A DNA stretch of 55,140 bases from Alkalibacterium sp. MB6 (GCF_009935905.1 NZ_PREX01000018.1:1-55140), one strand, 5' to 3'. Positions 16,905 through 25,570 are shown, counted from the stretch's first letter. A program made the numbers and translations. The notes: a model not told the origin generated them from the letters alone.

Positions 16905-17693
16905 ATGCATACGAAAGAATCATTGATGAAAGACCTTGAAAGATTAAATATAAAAAAAGAGGGAACACTTCTGGTCCACTCGTCATATAAAAGTATTGGC
17001 GATGTCGAGGGAGGACCGGATACTGTGTTAGATGCTCTCAGCGAGTATATGAAAGATGGCTTGTTGGTCTTGCCGACTCATACATGGGAGTATATCAAAA
17101 AAGATAACCCGGTTTTTGATGTTAACAACTCACCAACGAATGTAGGGATTTTAACTGAGCTATTTAGAAAGAGAGAAGGGGTCATTCGTTCAGAACACCC
17201 GACTCACTCAGTTGCGGCGCTTGGTAAGGATGCAAAAGAATTTACGGCGGGAGAATATAAACACGAGACACCATGTGCGAGAACGTCTGTCTACGGTAAA
17301 CTCGTCGACCGTGATGCCCAAGTCATGCTCTTAGGTGTAGATTTGACCAGAAACACGTACATTCATGGCATTGAAGAATGGATCGATATTCCTGGACGAG
17401 TGACTGATTCCCATGAAATGCTGTATAGTATTTTGCATACAGGTGAAAAAGTGCCGGTCCCATCTAGACGTCACTATGGCTTGTCTTGGTCCGAACATTT
17501 TTGGAAAGTGGAAGACATGTTAATTGAAGAAGGGGCCTTATATAAAGGACAGTTTGGAGATGCGACGGTTCGCATAGATAACCCTGTCAAAACAACTGAA
17601 TTATTAACTGAATTATTAAAAGCCAACCCAGATCTCTTTTCGGATAATGAACCGTTGGAAGATAAATGGCGTCATTTCTTTAATAAAAATTAA
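16905..17693 (+). CDS. AAC(3)-family N-acetyltransferase
   Basis: A 262-residue member of the antibiotic_NAT family (aminoglycoside 3-N-acetyltransferase fold). Family marks are LLVHSSYKSIGDVEGGPDTV near the N-terminus, LVLPTHTW, RSEHPTHSVAALG with the conserved His, and the late LLGVDLTRNTYIHGIEE. Chromosomal members such as B. subtilis YokD are common in Firmicutes and often have no proven resistance role, so resistance should not be assumed. The frame extends to ATG 16887, but AAGAGGAG lies just before ATG 16905, which I take as the start. Single gene. Confidence 0.85.
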   Translation: MHTKESLMKDLERLNIKKEGTLLVHSSYKSIGDVEGGPDTVLDALSEYMKDGLLVLPTHTWEYIKKDNPVFDVNNSPTNVGILTELFRKREGVIRSEHPTHSVAALGKDAKEFTAGEYKHETPCARTSVYGKLVDRDAQVMLLGVDLTRNTYIHGIEEWIDIPGRVTDSHEMLYSILHTGEKVPVPSRRHYGLSWSEHFWKVEDMLIEEGALYKGQFGDATVRIDNPVKTTELLTELLKANPDLFSDNEPLEDKWRHFFNKN

Positions 17694-17805
17694 ATAGACA
17701 ACATGCCACTACAAGTAATAAGAATTGCTCGTCAAGGGGCTTTTTTTTACATAAGAAAGAAAGGAAGCAGATAAAAGCTTCTGACAACATCCAAAAGGAC
17801 TATAA

Positions 17806-17838
17806 GAAAAAAGCACAGCTTCTCAGGCTGTGCTTTTC
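17806..17838. terminator. Bidirectional terminator between AAC(3)-like and ytoQ genes
   Basis: Hairpin AAAAGCACAGC / GCTGTGCTTTT with a six-base loop; the T run is longest on the minus strand, so it mainly serves ytoQ. Confidence 0.8.
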
Positions 17839-17855
17839 CCATTAAGGGTTAACTA

Positions 17856-18296
17856 TTAAACAGTCACATATTCTAATACCGATACGGCTTGATCAATCGT
17901 TTCAACAGTGACATTGGCTTTGTTGGACAATTCTTTGATGGCGTGAATTAAGCTCTCTGGTCGAATAATGATAAGGGGCTTTCCACTATTAATAGCGGTT
18001 GTTGCATCCATCGCCGTATTCCATTGGCGATACTGTTCTCCAAATAAAGCAACGACAATATCGGCTTTGTTCATTAGCACTTGAGTACGGAAGTTGTTGA
18101 TATCTGAAGCCGCATCGTCTTTATAATACTTTCCTGGTTGGTCGCCTAATATTTTTTCCCCAATATCGTCAGATGCATCGTGGTTTGTTTGTGGTGAAAC
18201 GAATTCAAAAGGCAGGTCTTTTTCTTTTACCTTCTTGATCAATGTATCGCGCCAATCATCGTGAATGTGTCCAGCTAAATAAACCGTGAAAGTCAA
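17856..18296 (-). CDS. ytoQ: YtoQ-family protein
   Basis: A cytosolic protein of about 146 residues, in a family distantly related to nucleoside 2-deoxyribosyltransferases; the B. subtilis homologue is about 148 residues and has no settled function. Recognisable segments are VYLAGHIHDDWR, SDDIGEKILG, KDDAASDINNFRTQVLMNKADIVVALFGEQYRQWNTAMD, and KPLIIIRPESLIHAIKELSNKANVTVET. The frame stays open to an ATG at 18374, but no Shine-Dalgarno lies there. TTG at 18294-18296 has GGAGAAAA nine bases upstream and gives MTFTVYLAGHIHDDWR, matching the family N-terminus. Confidence 0.82.
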   Translation of the reverse strand: MTFTVYLAGHIHDDWRDTLIKKVKEKDLPFEFVSPQTNHDASDDIGEKILGDQPGKYYKDDAASDINNFRTQVLMNKADIVVALFGEQYRQWNTAMDATTAINSGKPLIIIRPESLIHAIKELSNKANVTVETIDQAVSVLEYVTV

Positions 18297-18473
18297 TTTG
18301 GTTTTCTCCATTCGCATAGTTCTTTCATTCATTATGTCATGAAAGCTTCGAGGAAGCAAAACCAAGGTTTTCATTTAAGGTCTAGCTTAGTTGACATAGA
18401 AGTTTAATGGAGAACGATGCATCAAATAAAAGGATAAAGGAAAACCCTCTAATATACTACTTTTTAAATTTAA

Positions 18474-18497
18474 AAAAGGTTTGTATGTGAACAAACC
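18474..18497 (-). terminator. Orphan terminator-like hairpin on the minus strand
   Basis: On the minus strand GGTTTGT-tcacat-ACAAACC is followed directly by TTTTTT. It lies about 180 bases upstream of the ytoQ start and downstream of no gene. It could be an attenuator in a ytoQ leader or the end of a small RNA started near 18510-18560. Confidence 0.4.
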
Positions 18498-18632
18498 ATC
18501 ATGTTGTAAAATTAAAAAACTATTTTATCACTTACACAACTGATAATCATCGTAACTAAGCGTTCTAATAGCTTTTGTAGCCCTTTCAAATATAGTGTTT
18601 ATTTAATATATATTGTGAAGAAAAAAACTTAA

Positions 18633-18660
18633 TTGACTTGCTATTTATTACTGATATAAT
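18633..18660 (+). promoter_or_regulatory. Promoter of the mannose-family PTS operon
   Basis: TTGACT, 16-base spacer, TATAAT, about 115 bases before the EIIC start. The rest of the 18297-18775 gap holds the orphan hairpin, a cre-like site and a palindrome described separately, and no gene I can support. Confidence 0.7.
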
Positions 18661-18674
18661 AATTTATAGATGAA

Positions 18675-18688
18675 TGTAATCGCTTTTT
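18675..18688 (+). promoter_or_regulatory. Weak cre-like site
   Basis: TGTAATCGCTTTTT fits the CcpA consensus TGWAARCGYTWNCW at 12 of 14 positions and lies just downstream of the predicted transcription start, a usual roadblock position. Catabolite repression of this operon is inferred. Confidence 0.35.
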
Positions 18689-18721
18689 TACATATTTAGA
18701 TAATATTCGCATGGAATGCTT

Positions 18722-18737
18722 ATCTGATATATCAGAT
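18722..18737. promoter_or_regulatory. Perfect 16-bp palindrome, candidate operator
   Basis: ATCTGATATATCAGAT is a perfect palindrome in the leader of the PTS operon, about 60 bases after the -10 and 39 bases before the EIIC start. The RpiR-family regulator in the same cluster is the obvious candidate to bind it. Confidence 0.5.
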
Positions 18738-18775
18738 TAAAAATGATGATAAAAAAGGAATGGAGTTTAAAGGAT

Positions 18776-19546
18776 ATGAATTTTACTTTAAGCATATGGC
18801 AGGCGTTGCTTATCGCTTTGTGGATAGGACTGGTCCTATCTCGTTTTTCCGTAGCAACGTTACAGTTAAGGTTTACGACATTAATGACTGCTTTAGTTGT
18901 TGGATTAGTGATGAGGGATGTTCCGACAGCTCTTGTAGCCGGTGTAGCCATTCAATTGGCATTATTTAATGTAGGCGGCGCCGGTGGATCTGCCTCAGGG
19001 GAACCCGCATTTGCAGCAGCAATCATGGTACCGGTCGTTTTATCTGGCGGACTTAACCCGTATCAGTCGGTTGTTATTGCTTTACCGATAGCCGTATTAG
19101 GATCGTATTTATATAAAGCTCGCTTCAAGATAAATACGTCATACATGAAAGCAGCCGATATTAAAGCTGAAGAACTTGACGAAGCGGGACTGACAAGAGA
19201 GATTATAGTAAAACCCTTATTAACCAGTTTAGCTATATATACAGTACTTATGTTGGTCGTCCTATACTTGGGTGTGCCACTACTAACGTTACTGGGAGAG
19301 AGCTTGGTTCAAGGTAGACTTGGCCATGTCCTTGATGTTGTCGGTCGTGGTCTGGCAGCGGTTGGTTTAGCTGCTGGTATGGTTGCCATGGGTAAAGCCA
19401 AGCACCTCCCGTTTTTCTTTGTCGGTTACGTAGTCGCCATTTTATTACCAGGAACGAGTATGGTGACCTTTGCTATATTAGCTGGGGCCATAGCTTTCAT
19501 TTACATCTTGGCAAGTGATGCCGACGCTTTGAAAAGTAGCGATTAG
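18776..19546 (+). CDS. PTS mannose/sorbose-family EIIC
   Basis: A membrane subunit of 256 residues of the mannose-family permease. Hydrophobic segments alternate with a conserved Gly-rich region FNVGGAGGSASGEPAFAAAIMVPVVLSGG, which corresponds to the EIIC substrate-path motif; the loop around 125-150 is charged. It forms the transport channel with EIID. An in-frame ATG at 18743 has no Shine-Dalgarno; ATG 18776 follows GGAG and AAAGGA and gives MNFTLSIWQALLIALW, the normal family start. First gene of the C-D-B-A operon. Confidence 0.85.
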   Translation: MNFTLSIWQALLIALWIGLVLSRFSVATLQLRFTTLMTALVVGLVMRDVPTALVAGVAIQLALFNVGGAGGSASGEPAFAAAIMVPVVLSGGLNPYQSVVIALPIAVLGSYLYKARFKINTSYMKAADIKAEELDEAGLTREIIVKPLLTSLAIYTVLMLVVLYLGVPLLTLLGESLVQGRLGHVLDVVGRGLAAVGLAAGMVAMGKAKHLPFFFVGYVVAILLPGTSMVTFAILAGAIAFIYILASDADALKSSD

Positions 19547-19563
19547 AAGGGAGAGAACCGATT

Positions 19564-20442
19564 ATGTCGAGCAATACAGTACAAGACACCTTAAAAGAAG
19601 AGGCTAATACTACACCTGAAGAAATCACCAAAAAAGATGTCAAAAAATCGTGGTTTAGATGGTGGTTTGCTAATGAAATACCCCACTCTGTTGATCGCTA
19701 TTTAGCTGGTTCGCTTTTATGGGCAATGATGCCTATACTAAAAAAATTATATAAAGATGAAGATGAATTAAAAAGAGTCTACCAACGCTACCTTGTTTAT
19801 TACAATACCAACGCTACTTGGGGCGGTGGCCTCGTTATAGGCATCCTTTCCGATATGGAAGAAAAGCGAGCGAAACAGTTACATGAAACAGGGGATTCCA
19901 TGATTTCTGATTCTATAATAGATACCACTAAAGAGGGTTTAATGGGTTCACTAGCAGGTATTGGAGATTCGGTGGATACCTTTACAGTGATGTATACCTT
20001 AATTGCCATTGGGTTACCATGGGCACTGAATGGAAATATACTAGGGGCGTTACTCCCTTGGGTCGTTTTTGCTCTTTATCAATTTATTATAGGTAGCACC
20101 TTCACTCAGATGGGAAATGCCATAGGAACAAAAGCGGCATCTAAAGTTGTTTCTGGTGCCCGTAGTAAGGTTATTATTGATGGATTAAGGATCATTGGTA
20201 TTTTCATGATGGGTATCTTAGTAGCCAATTACGTCGATATCTCAACGCCACTGACGTGGGGAAGCGGTCAGGATCAGCAATCCATACAAGCGATGCTGGA
20301 CTCTGTCTTACCTGGCTTGATACCACTAAGTGTCACATTAGGGATTTATTATTATTTCACTAAAAAAGAGTTTAATGTAATGAAAGTTGCACTCATCGTA
20401 TCAATCGTATTAGGTGTGTTGGCTGCAATAGGAATATTATAA
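19564..20442 (+). CDS. PTS mannose/sorbose-family EIID
   Basis: A 292-residue subunit with a long cytoplasmic N-terminal region, then membrane segments. Characteristic EIID stretches are VYQRYLVYYNTNATWGGG, the regulatory-loop region EEKRAKQLHETGDSMISDSIIDTTKEGLMGSLAGIGDSVD, and the C-terminal YYYFTKKEFNVMKVAL. It pairs with EIIC, 17 bases after it, with its own GGGAGAG ribosome site. The mannose family is broad (hexoses, amino sugars, gluconate, fructosamines), so the substrate comes from context. Confidence 0.88.
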   Translation: MSSNTVQDTLKEEANTTPEEITKKDVKKSWFRWWFANEIPHSVDRYLAGSLLWAMMPILKKLYKDEDELKRVYQRYLVYYNTNATWGGGLVIGILSDMEEKRAKQLHETGDSMISDSIIDTTKEGLMGSLAGIGDSVDTFTVMYTLIAIGLPWALNGNILGALLPWVVFALYQFIIGSTFTQMGNAIGTKAASKVVSGARSKVIIDGLRIIGIFMMGILVANYVDISTPLTWGSGQDQQSIQAMLDSVLPGLIPLSVTLGIYYYFTKKEFNVMKVALIVSIVLGVLAAIGIL

Positions 20443-20470
20443 AAAAATAACAGATTCACAGGAGGATATT

Positions 20471-20962
20471 ATGGGACAAATAACATTTGCAAGAGTTGAC
20501 CAACGTATGATTCACGGACAAATTACGTCAAGCGTGGCACCATCAACAGGAGCGAACACGATTATATTGGCAAATGATGCCATTGCAAGCGATGATTTCT
20601 TAAAAAGCATTTCAGAATCAACAGGTTCCAGTGGTGGAATGGAAGCGGAAGTCTTAACTGTCGATGCAACCATTGAACGTTGGAACGATAATCAATTTGG
20701 CAACAAAAAAGTTTTATTAATCACTAAAAGTATTGAAGACATGGGTAAATTAATTAGCAGTGGAGTAGAGATTAAGAAAGTGAACTTAGGTAACAGTGCA
20801 CAAAAACCAGGATCCGTTTCTGTAACCAATGAAGTCGCAGTATCGAGTGATCAATTTGATTTAATGAAAGAGTGGGTCGATGGAAAAGACGTGGAAGTCT
20901 TTGTTCAACCTGTACCATCATTAAAACGCGTGTCATTCACTGAAGTCGAAAAGAAATTTTAA
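20471..20962 (+). CDS. PTS mannose/sorbose-family EIIB
   Basis: A 163-residue cytosolic subunit; the phosphorylated histidine is His15 within RVDQRMIHGQI, the family signature. It accepts phosphate from EIIA and passes it to the incoming sugar. Start ATG after AGGAGG. The separate A and B proteins (not the fused ManX form) match gluconate- and sorbose-type members of the family. Confidence 0.9.
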   Translation: MGQITFARVDQRMIHGQITSSVAPSTGANTIILANDAIASDDFLKSISESTGSSGGMEAEVLTVDATIERWNDNQFGNKKVLLITKSIEDMGKLISSGVEIKKVNLGNSAQKPGSVSVTNEVAVSSDQFDLMKEWVDGKDVEVFVQPVPSLKRVSFTEVEKKF

Positions 20963-21003
20963 TGAATTAGACACTTAAACTGGATTAGATAGGAGTAAAG
21001 AAG

Positions 21004-21411
21004 ATGATTGGAGTAGGTATTATCACTCATGGTGAGTTTGCCCATGGGTTAAAACATGCGACACACATGATTATGGGAGACAATCCACAATTTGATGTGT
21101 TGAGTCTGACTGAAGGGGCAGACATGAACGACTTTAGTGAGGATGTATTTTCACTAGCCAATTCATTGAATGAAGGCGATGGTGTCTTATTGTTTGTGGA
21201 TATGTTTGGAGCGACACCTTTTAACACGATTGCCGCCATACGCGAACGATTGCATGACAGTAACATCGCCGTTCAAATCATTACAGGAGTAAACTTGTCT
21301 ATGGTCATAGAATCTCTGGCCATGCGTCAAGGTAACTCGTTAAATGACTTAGTTCCAGCTATTGAAGCTGCAGGTAAAGAAAGTATTCGAGCAGTGGAGT
21401 TACCAAAGTAA
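21004..21411 (+). CDS. PTS mannose/sorbose-family EIIA
   Basis: A 135-residue cytosolic subunit; His9 in GIITHGEFAHGL is the phosphorylation site receiving phosphate from HPr. The central VDMFGATPFNTIA is the family's second signature. It ends the C-D-B-A operon and is followed by a very strong terminator, so the metabolic enzymes further on are a separate transcript. Confidence 0.9.
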   Translation: MIGVGIITHGEFAHGLKHATHMIMGDNPQFDVLSLTEGADMNDFSEDVFSLANSLNEGDGVLLFVDMFGATPFNTIAAIRERLHDSNIAVQIITGVNLSMVIESLAMRQGNSLNDLVPAIEAAGKESIRAVELPK

Positions 21412-21435
21412 AACGACTGATTTTAAGGTTATAGA

Positions 21436-21494
21436 ATAAAAAGTACCCCCCATATCCTTTAGTTTCAAACTAATGGGATATGGGGGTACTTTTT
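21436..21494. terminator. Bidirectional terminator between EIIA and rpiR genes
   Basis: Stem of about 20 bp, AAAAAGTACCCCC-ATATCC / GGATATGGGGGTACTTTTT, between convergent genes. Confidence 0.9.
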
Positions 21495-22367
21495 TTATTG
21501 TGTGTCCAGTTTAGAATGGAGCAAAGCTTTTCGAATATTGGCTATCGATTCTTTATTGTAATCCTCGTCCTGATACATAATAGCGGTGTAAATGATATCC
21601 ATTATCGTCAAGTAAAGATTTCTAGATGATAATGACTCAGACCCCAAAGACGCTTCTTCTGAATCAACAATAAAGGAACTATCCGCATACTCCAAAAGCG
21701 TGCTTAAAGCATTACCTGTTAGGAGAATAATATTAACGTTGTTCTCCTTTAGTACTTTAGCGAGATTAATGGTTTCGATAGACTTGCCTGAATGTGAGAA
21801 TAAAAACACACAGTCCTGTTCATTTAATTTGGTCGCATAGCTGATCTGCATATGGTGATCTTGAATGTAATTACAACGATACTTTGATCGGATAAATTTA
21901 TGATAACTATCGTAAGCGATAGTAGTCGAAGAGCCTAGGCCAAAAAAATGCAAGAACTGAGAGTGTTGAATCATATCAATCACTTGATTCAGTTGTTCTT
22001 CTGTTAACGATTGAAGCAAATTATTCAGTGAAGCTTGAGAAGACTGAATCACTTTCTGAGCAATTGTAAAGGTAGAATCTGAAGTTGAAATATCAGAAAA
22101 AACGACTAAGTCATTGCTGCGATCGCTTTGGCTGTAATTATTTTGAGCGAGAGTGATTTTGAAGTCTTGAAAACCATCAAATCCATGTTTTTTAACAAAT
22201 TTAAAGATAGAGGTCTTAGAGACACTTATTTCTTCAGATAATTCTTCCAGTGTTTTAAGTGGTAGCTTGGGCCCTAAGGATAAGAAATACTGGGCAATCA
22301 CTTTTTCAGTTTTGCTGTACTCACTTATATAGGGTTTAAATAAGTTTTTTAAGTACTGATTAATCAT
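21495..22367 (-). CDS. RpiR-family sugar-phosphate-sensing regulator
   Basis: A 290-residue regulator. Residues 1-75 are the RpiR helix-turn-helix (LEELSEEISVSKTSIFKFVKKHGFDGFQDFK), and about 110-250 the SIS sugar-phosphate-binding domain (FFGLGSSTTIAYDSYHKF and FLFSHSGKSIETINLAKVLKENN). It lies between the PTS operon and the dehydrogenase operon, facing both, so its effector is probably a phosphorylated intermediate of that pathway such as 6-phosphogluconate. Gluconate operons of several Firmicutes have regulators of this family; the exact signal here is inferred. Confidence 0.87.
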   Translation of the reverse strand: MINQYLKNLFKPYISEYSKTEKVIAQYFLSLGPKLPLKTLEELSEEISVSKTSIFKFVKKHGFDGFQDFKITLAQNNYSQSDRSNDLVVFSDISTSDSTFTIAQKVIQSSQASLNNLLQSLTEEQLNQVIDMIQHSQFLHFFGLGSSTTIAYDSYHKFIRSKYRCNYIQDHHMQISYATKLNEQDCVFLFSHSGKSIETINLAKVLKENNVNIILLTGNALSTLLEYADSSFIVDSEEASLGSESLSSRNLYLTIMDIIYTAIMYQDEDYNKESIANIRKALLHSKLDTQ

Positions 22368-22441
22368 TTCCTACACATCCTTATTTAGTCATTACTCTTA
22401 TTATACATTAACCGAGTAAAAATAAAATAAATTCTTTTTTC

Positions 22442-22470
22442 TTTACAAAAAAACATTTTTTACTTATACT
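22442..22470 (+). promoter_or_regulatory. Promoter of the dehydrogenase operon
   Basis: TTTACA, 17-base spacer, TATACT, about 55 bases upstream of the 6-phosphogluconate dehydrogenase start and divergent from the RpiR gene. Confidence 0.6.
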
Positions 22471-22523
22471 TAAATGGAATCACTTACACAGGGAATGGAT
22501 ATTATAAATGGAGGGTCTTATCA

Positions 22524-23426
22524 ATGGAAATCGGACTTATTGGATTAGGAAAAATGGGATTAAACATGGCGTTGAATTTAAAGGATAACGAGGTGAAGGT
22601 ATCTGGTTTTGATATATCTGAAGACGCACGTAAGGAAGCAAAAGATGAAAACATCGATGTACACTCTTCGCTGGAGGAATTGTTGGATAGTTTTGACAAG
22701 AAAAGAGTCCTTATGCTTAGCTTACCGGCAGGAGACATTACTAATTCAACGGTTAAAGAGTTATGTTCTAAGCTGAGTCCTGGTGATATTATAATTGAAG
22801 CAGGGAATTCAAACTTCCACGAATCAGTTGCAAATTATGAACTGACAAAAGAACACGGGATTGGCTTTTTAGACTGTGGCACATCTGGCGGTATGGAAGG
22901 CGCTCGTTACGGGGCTTGTTTAATGATTGGTGGAGAAAAAGAAGTCTTTGACCAAGTTGAGTACTTATTTGAAAAGTTAGCCATTGAAAAGGGCTACCTT
23001 TACACAGGAAAACCAGGAAGTGGTCACTACTTGAAAATGGTACACAATGGAATCGAATACGGGATGATGCAAGCGATTGGCGAAGGATTCGACTTATTGC
23101 ATGCGAGCGACTATGATTTTGATTTAGAACAAGTAGCCTCTGTATTTAATCACGGGTCAGTTATTCGTTCATGGTTAATCGAACTCTTGCAACAAAGCTT
23201 CCAGGAAGACCCTAAATTAACTGGAATCGAAGGCGTAGCCAATGCAAGTGGCGAAGGACAATGGACGGTTGAAGAAGCACTCAGACTAAGTATTCCTGTC
23301 CCAGTTATTGCGACTTCTTTATTTGCACGTAATTCATCAAAAATAGATGACAGCTTTACCATGAAAACTGTCGCTACTCTACGCAATCAATTTGGTGGCC
23401 ATGCCATCGTAAAACAGGAGGATTAA
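22524..23426 (+). CDS. gnd: Short-form 6-phosphogluconate dehydrogenase (decarboxylating)
   Basis: A 300-residue enzyme that oxidises 6-phosphogluconate to ribulose 5-phosphate plus CO2. The Rossmann motif is GLIGLGKMGLNMALNL (residues 4-19); the substrate motif is LDCGTSGGMEGARYGACLMIGG, and catalytic Lys/Asn lie in GHYLKMVHNGIEYGMMQ. The short length (about 300 against 470) and the acidic residue in the NAD site (GFDIS) place it with the NAD-preferring YqeC/GndA-type enzymes, which generate NADH in catabolism. First gene of a three-gene operon; two bases separate it from the next gene. Confidence 0.9.
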   Translation: MEIGLIGLGKMGLNMALNLKDNEVKVSGFDISEDARKEAKDENIDVHSSLEELLDSFDKKRVLMLSLPAGDITNSTVKELCSKLSPGDIIIEAGNSNFHESVANYELTKEHGIGFLDCGTSGGMEGARYGACLMIGGEKEVFDQVEYLFEKLAIEKGYLYTGKPGSGHYLKMVHNGIEYGMMQAIGEGFDLLHASDYDFDLEQVASVFNHGSVIRSWLIELLQQSFQEDPKLTGIEGVANASGEGQWTVEEALRLSIPVPVIATSLFARNSSKIDDSFTMKTVATLRNQFGGHAIVKQED

Positions 23427-23428
23427 TC

Positions 23429-24427
23429 ATGGATAAACAAAAGATTGCAATCGTCAATTCAAGTAGTTTTGGGAAAACCTTTCCCGCTCATTTAGAAAGA
23501 CTAGAAGCACTAGGTCAAGTTGATCGCTTCGATATTGACAGTGAAGTAAATGGTAAAGAATTAGCCGAAAAGCTGCAAGGCTATACGATGATCGTTGCAA
23601 GTGTGACGCCTTTCTTTACTAGAGAATTTTTTGAGCACAAAGATGAGACACTATTGATTACTCGTCATGGTATTGGTTATAACAACATTGATATAGAGGC
23701 TGCTAAAGAATACAATACATTGGTTTCTATTGTCCCTCCCTTGGTTGAACGAGATGCAGTCGCTGAAAATGCCGTGACTAACTTATTGGCTGTGATGCGT
23801 CAGACTGTCTTATCAAACAAAGCTGTCAAAGAGGACAAGTGGGAAAACAGAAACCACTTTGTCGGTCATGGCTTAAGTGGGAAGACCGTTGGTGTTATCG
23901 GCGTAGGAAATATTGGCAGTCGCGTCGTTGAAATTTTAAATTATGGTTTCCGCTGTAATGTTTTAGGGTATGATCCATATAAAAATAAATTCGAACTTGA
24001 AAAGTATGGTGCTAAACCGGTTGATTTAGAAACCTTATTGAAAGAGTCGGATGTTATTTCTTTGAATGCTAGTTTAAATGAAGACAATTACCACATGCTA
24101 TCTAAAGAACAGTTTTCAATGATGAAAGACAATGTTTACATTACCAATACAGCAAGAGGAGCTTTAATTAAGGAAGAAGCCATGGTTGAAGTGCTAGAAC
24201 AAGGTAAGATAGCAGGTTTTGCCACAGACGTACTAGAAGTTGAACCTGGTAGAAGTGATCACCCGTACTTATCATTTGATCAAGCACTTGTGACGCCTCA
24301 TACCTCTGCTTATTCAATGGAATGTTTAGAAGGCATGGGAGAAACCTGTGTAACGGACTGTGAAAACGTTGTGAAAGGCTTGCTACCAAATCGACCAGTA
24401 CAAGCTGAAAGCACCTATATTAAGTAA
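23429..24427 (+). CDS. D-isomer-specific 2-hydroxyacid dehydrogenase
   Basis: A 332-residue NAD(P)-dependent dehydrogenase. The dinucleotide motif is GVIGVGNIGSRVVEIL near residues 153-168; catalytic residues of the family are visible as Arg in NTARGALIKEEAM, Glu in EVEPGRSDHPYL and His in VTPHTSAYS. Family members reduce 2-keto acids, including glyoxylate, hydroxypyruvate and 2-ketogluconate. Wedged between a 6-phosphogluconate dehydrogenase and another dehydrogenase in a PTS-linked operon, it plausibly reduces a phosphorylated 2-ketoaldonate to the substrate of its neighbour. That role is inference. Confidence 0.85.
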   Translation: MDKQKIAIVNSSSFGKTFPAHLERLEALGQVDRFDIDSEVNGKELAEKLQGYTMIVASVTPFFTREFFEHKDETLLITRHGIGYNNIDIEAAKEYNTLVSIVPPLVERDAVAENAVTNLLAVMRQTVLSNKAVKEDKWENRNHFVGHGLSGKTVGVIGVGNIGSRVVEILNYGFRCNVLGYDPYKNKFELEKYGAKPVDLETLLKESDVISLNASLNEDNYHMLSKEQFSMMKDNVYITNTARGALIKEEAMVEVLEQGKIAGFATDVLEVEPGRSDHPYLSFDQALVTPHTSAYSMECLEGMGETCVTDCENVVKGLLPNRPVQAESTYIK

Positions 24428-24439
24428 GGGGGCACCATC

Positions 24440-25552
24440 GTGATTGCCGACTTAACGGTTAAAGTAGGACCACAGGTTTACAGGTACAGTGAAGGAGCCA
24501 TTGATCTTATCCCTGAGATATTAACAGAGCATCAAGCTAAGAACATCTTAGTTGTTCACGGGACAACGTCTTGGGAGAAAGCCAAGCTATACTTGAAGGC
24601 ACTGTATGCCTATGAAGGAACCTTATCCTTTGTTAAATACAGTGGGGAATGCAGCTACAATGAAGGGGAACGCCTCGCATCGATTGTAAATGAACATGAT
24701 AGTGATTTTGTTATCGGCGTAGGCGGCGGCAAATTATCTGACGTGGTTTTATATGCTTGTCATTTGTCCAATACATCATTTGGATTGGTTCCAACCTTAC
24801 CAAGTAATTGCGCACCTTGGACGCCTTTGTCTGTCATGTATAAAGACAATGGCATGGCCGAAGGAAAAACGGAACACGTGATGCGACAGGCTGCTTTTCT
24901 ACTCACTGACCCTAGATTAGTTATTGATGCACCAGTCGAGTATTTTGTTGCTGGCATTGCAGATACATTAGCTAAATGGTATGAATCGGATTTGATTCTC
25001 CAACAAGAAGACATGCGAGATGAGCCATTTTTACAATTAGCTCGCGAAGCCACTGAAATATGTAAGAATCAGATACCAGATAAGTCATTCAAAGCGATTC
25101 AAGACATGAAGGACCAAAAGGTATCTAAAGAATTCCTTCATGTATCGGCCATTGTATTTGGATTGGCAGGACTTGTAGGTGGGTTGGGGGATAAATACGC
25201 ACGCAACACTGCCGCTCACGCCATGCATGATGCCTTGTCTGCTTATTTGCCCGACATTCATCAGTATCTGCATGGGGAAATTGTGGCTTACGGTATTTTT
25301 TATCAATTGGCTTTAGAAGAAAAATGGGCAATGATTCAAGAATTAATCCCTTTTTACAAAGCTCTTCAGTTACCTATGTCGTTGACAGAGATGGGCGTCT
25401 ATCCATTATCAGAAACCCAATTGAATAAAATCGTACAACTAGTTAACAGTAAAGCTAAGGTGCATTTACTGCCAATTGACATAAATGAATCGATTTTGAA
25501 GAAAGCAGTCATTGATTTAGAAAACTTTATAGCAAAGACTGTTAACTTCTAA
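24440..25552 (+). CDS. Iron-containing alcohol dehydrogenase, GldA/hydroxycarboxylate type
   Basis: A 370-residue protein of the group III (glycerol dehydrogenase-like) family. The nucleotide-binding signature is VIGVGGGKLSDVVLYA near 93-108; metal ligands fit Asp in AGIADTLAKWYESD and two His in the segments AAHAMHDALSAY and HQYLHGEIVAYG. Related enzymes include glycerol dehydrogenase and HcxA, which reduces 2-oxo acids. The GTG start has GGGGG upstream and follows the previous stop by 12 bases. Placement suggests oxidation or reduction of a sugar-acid intermediate; the true substrate is unknown. Confidence 0.82.
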   Translation: MIADLTVKVGPQVYRYSEGAIDLIPEILTEHQAKNILVVHGTTSWEKAKLYLKALYAYEGTLSFVKYSGECSYNEGERLASIVNEHDSDFVIGVGGGKLSDVVLYACHLSNTSFGLVPTLPSNCAPWTPLSVMYKDNGMAEGKTEHVMRQAAFLLTDPRLVIDAPVEYFVAGIADTLAKWYESDLILQQEDMRDEPFLQLAREATEICKNQIPDKSFKAIQDMKDQKVSKEFLHVSAIVFGLAGLVGGLGDKYARNTAAHAMHDALSAYLPDIHQYLHGEIVAYGIFYQLALEEKWAMIQELIPFYKALQLPMSLTEMGVYPLSETQLNKIVQLVNSKAKVHLLPIDINESILKKAVIDLENFIAKTVNF

Positions 25553-25570
25553 TAATTAGATAGGTTTATA

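Noticed and set aside
16905-17693. Acquired antibiotic-resistance cassette
   Set aside because: No mobile element or resistance gene is nearby, base composition matches the neighbours, and chromosomal AAC(3)-family genes are common in Firmicutes.
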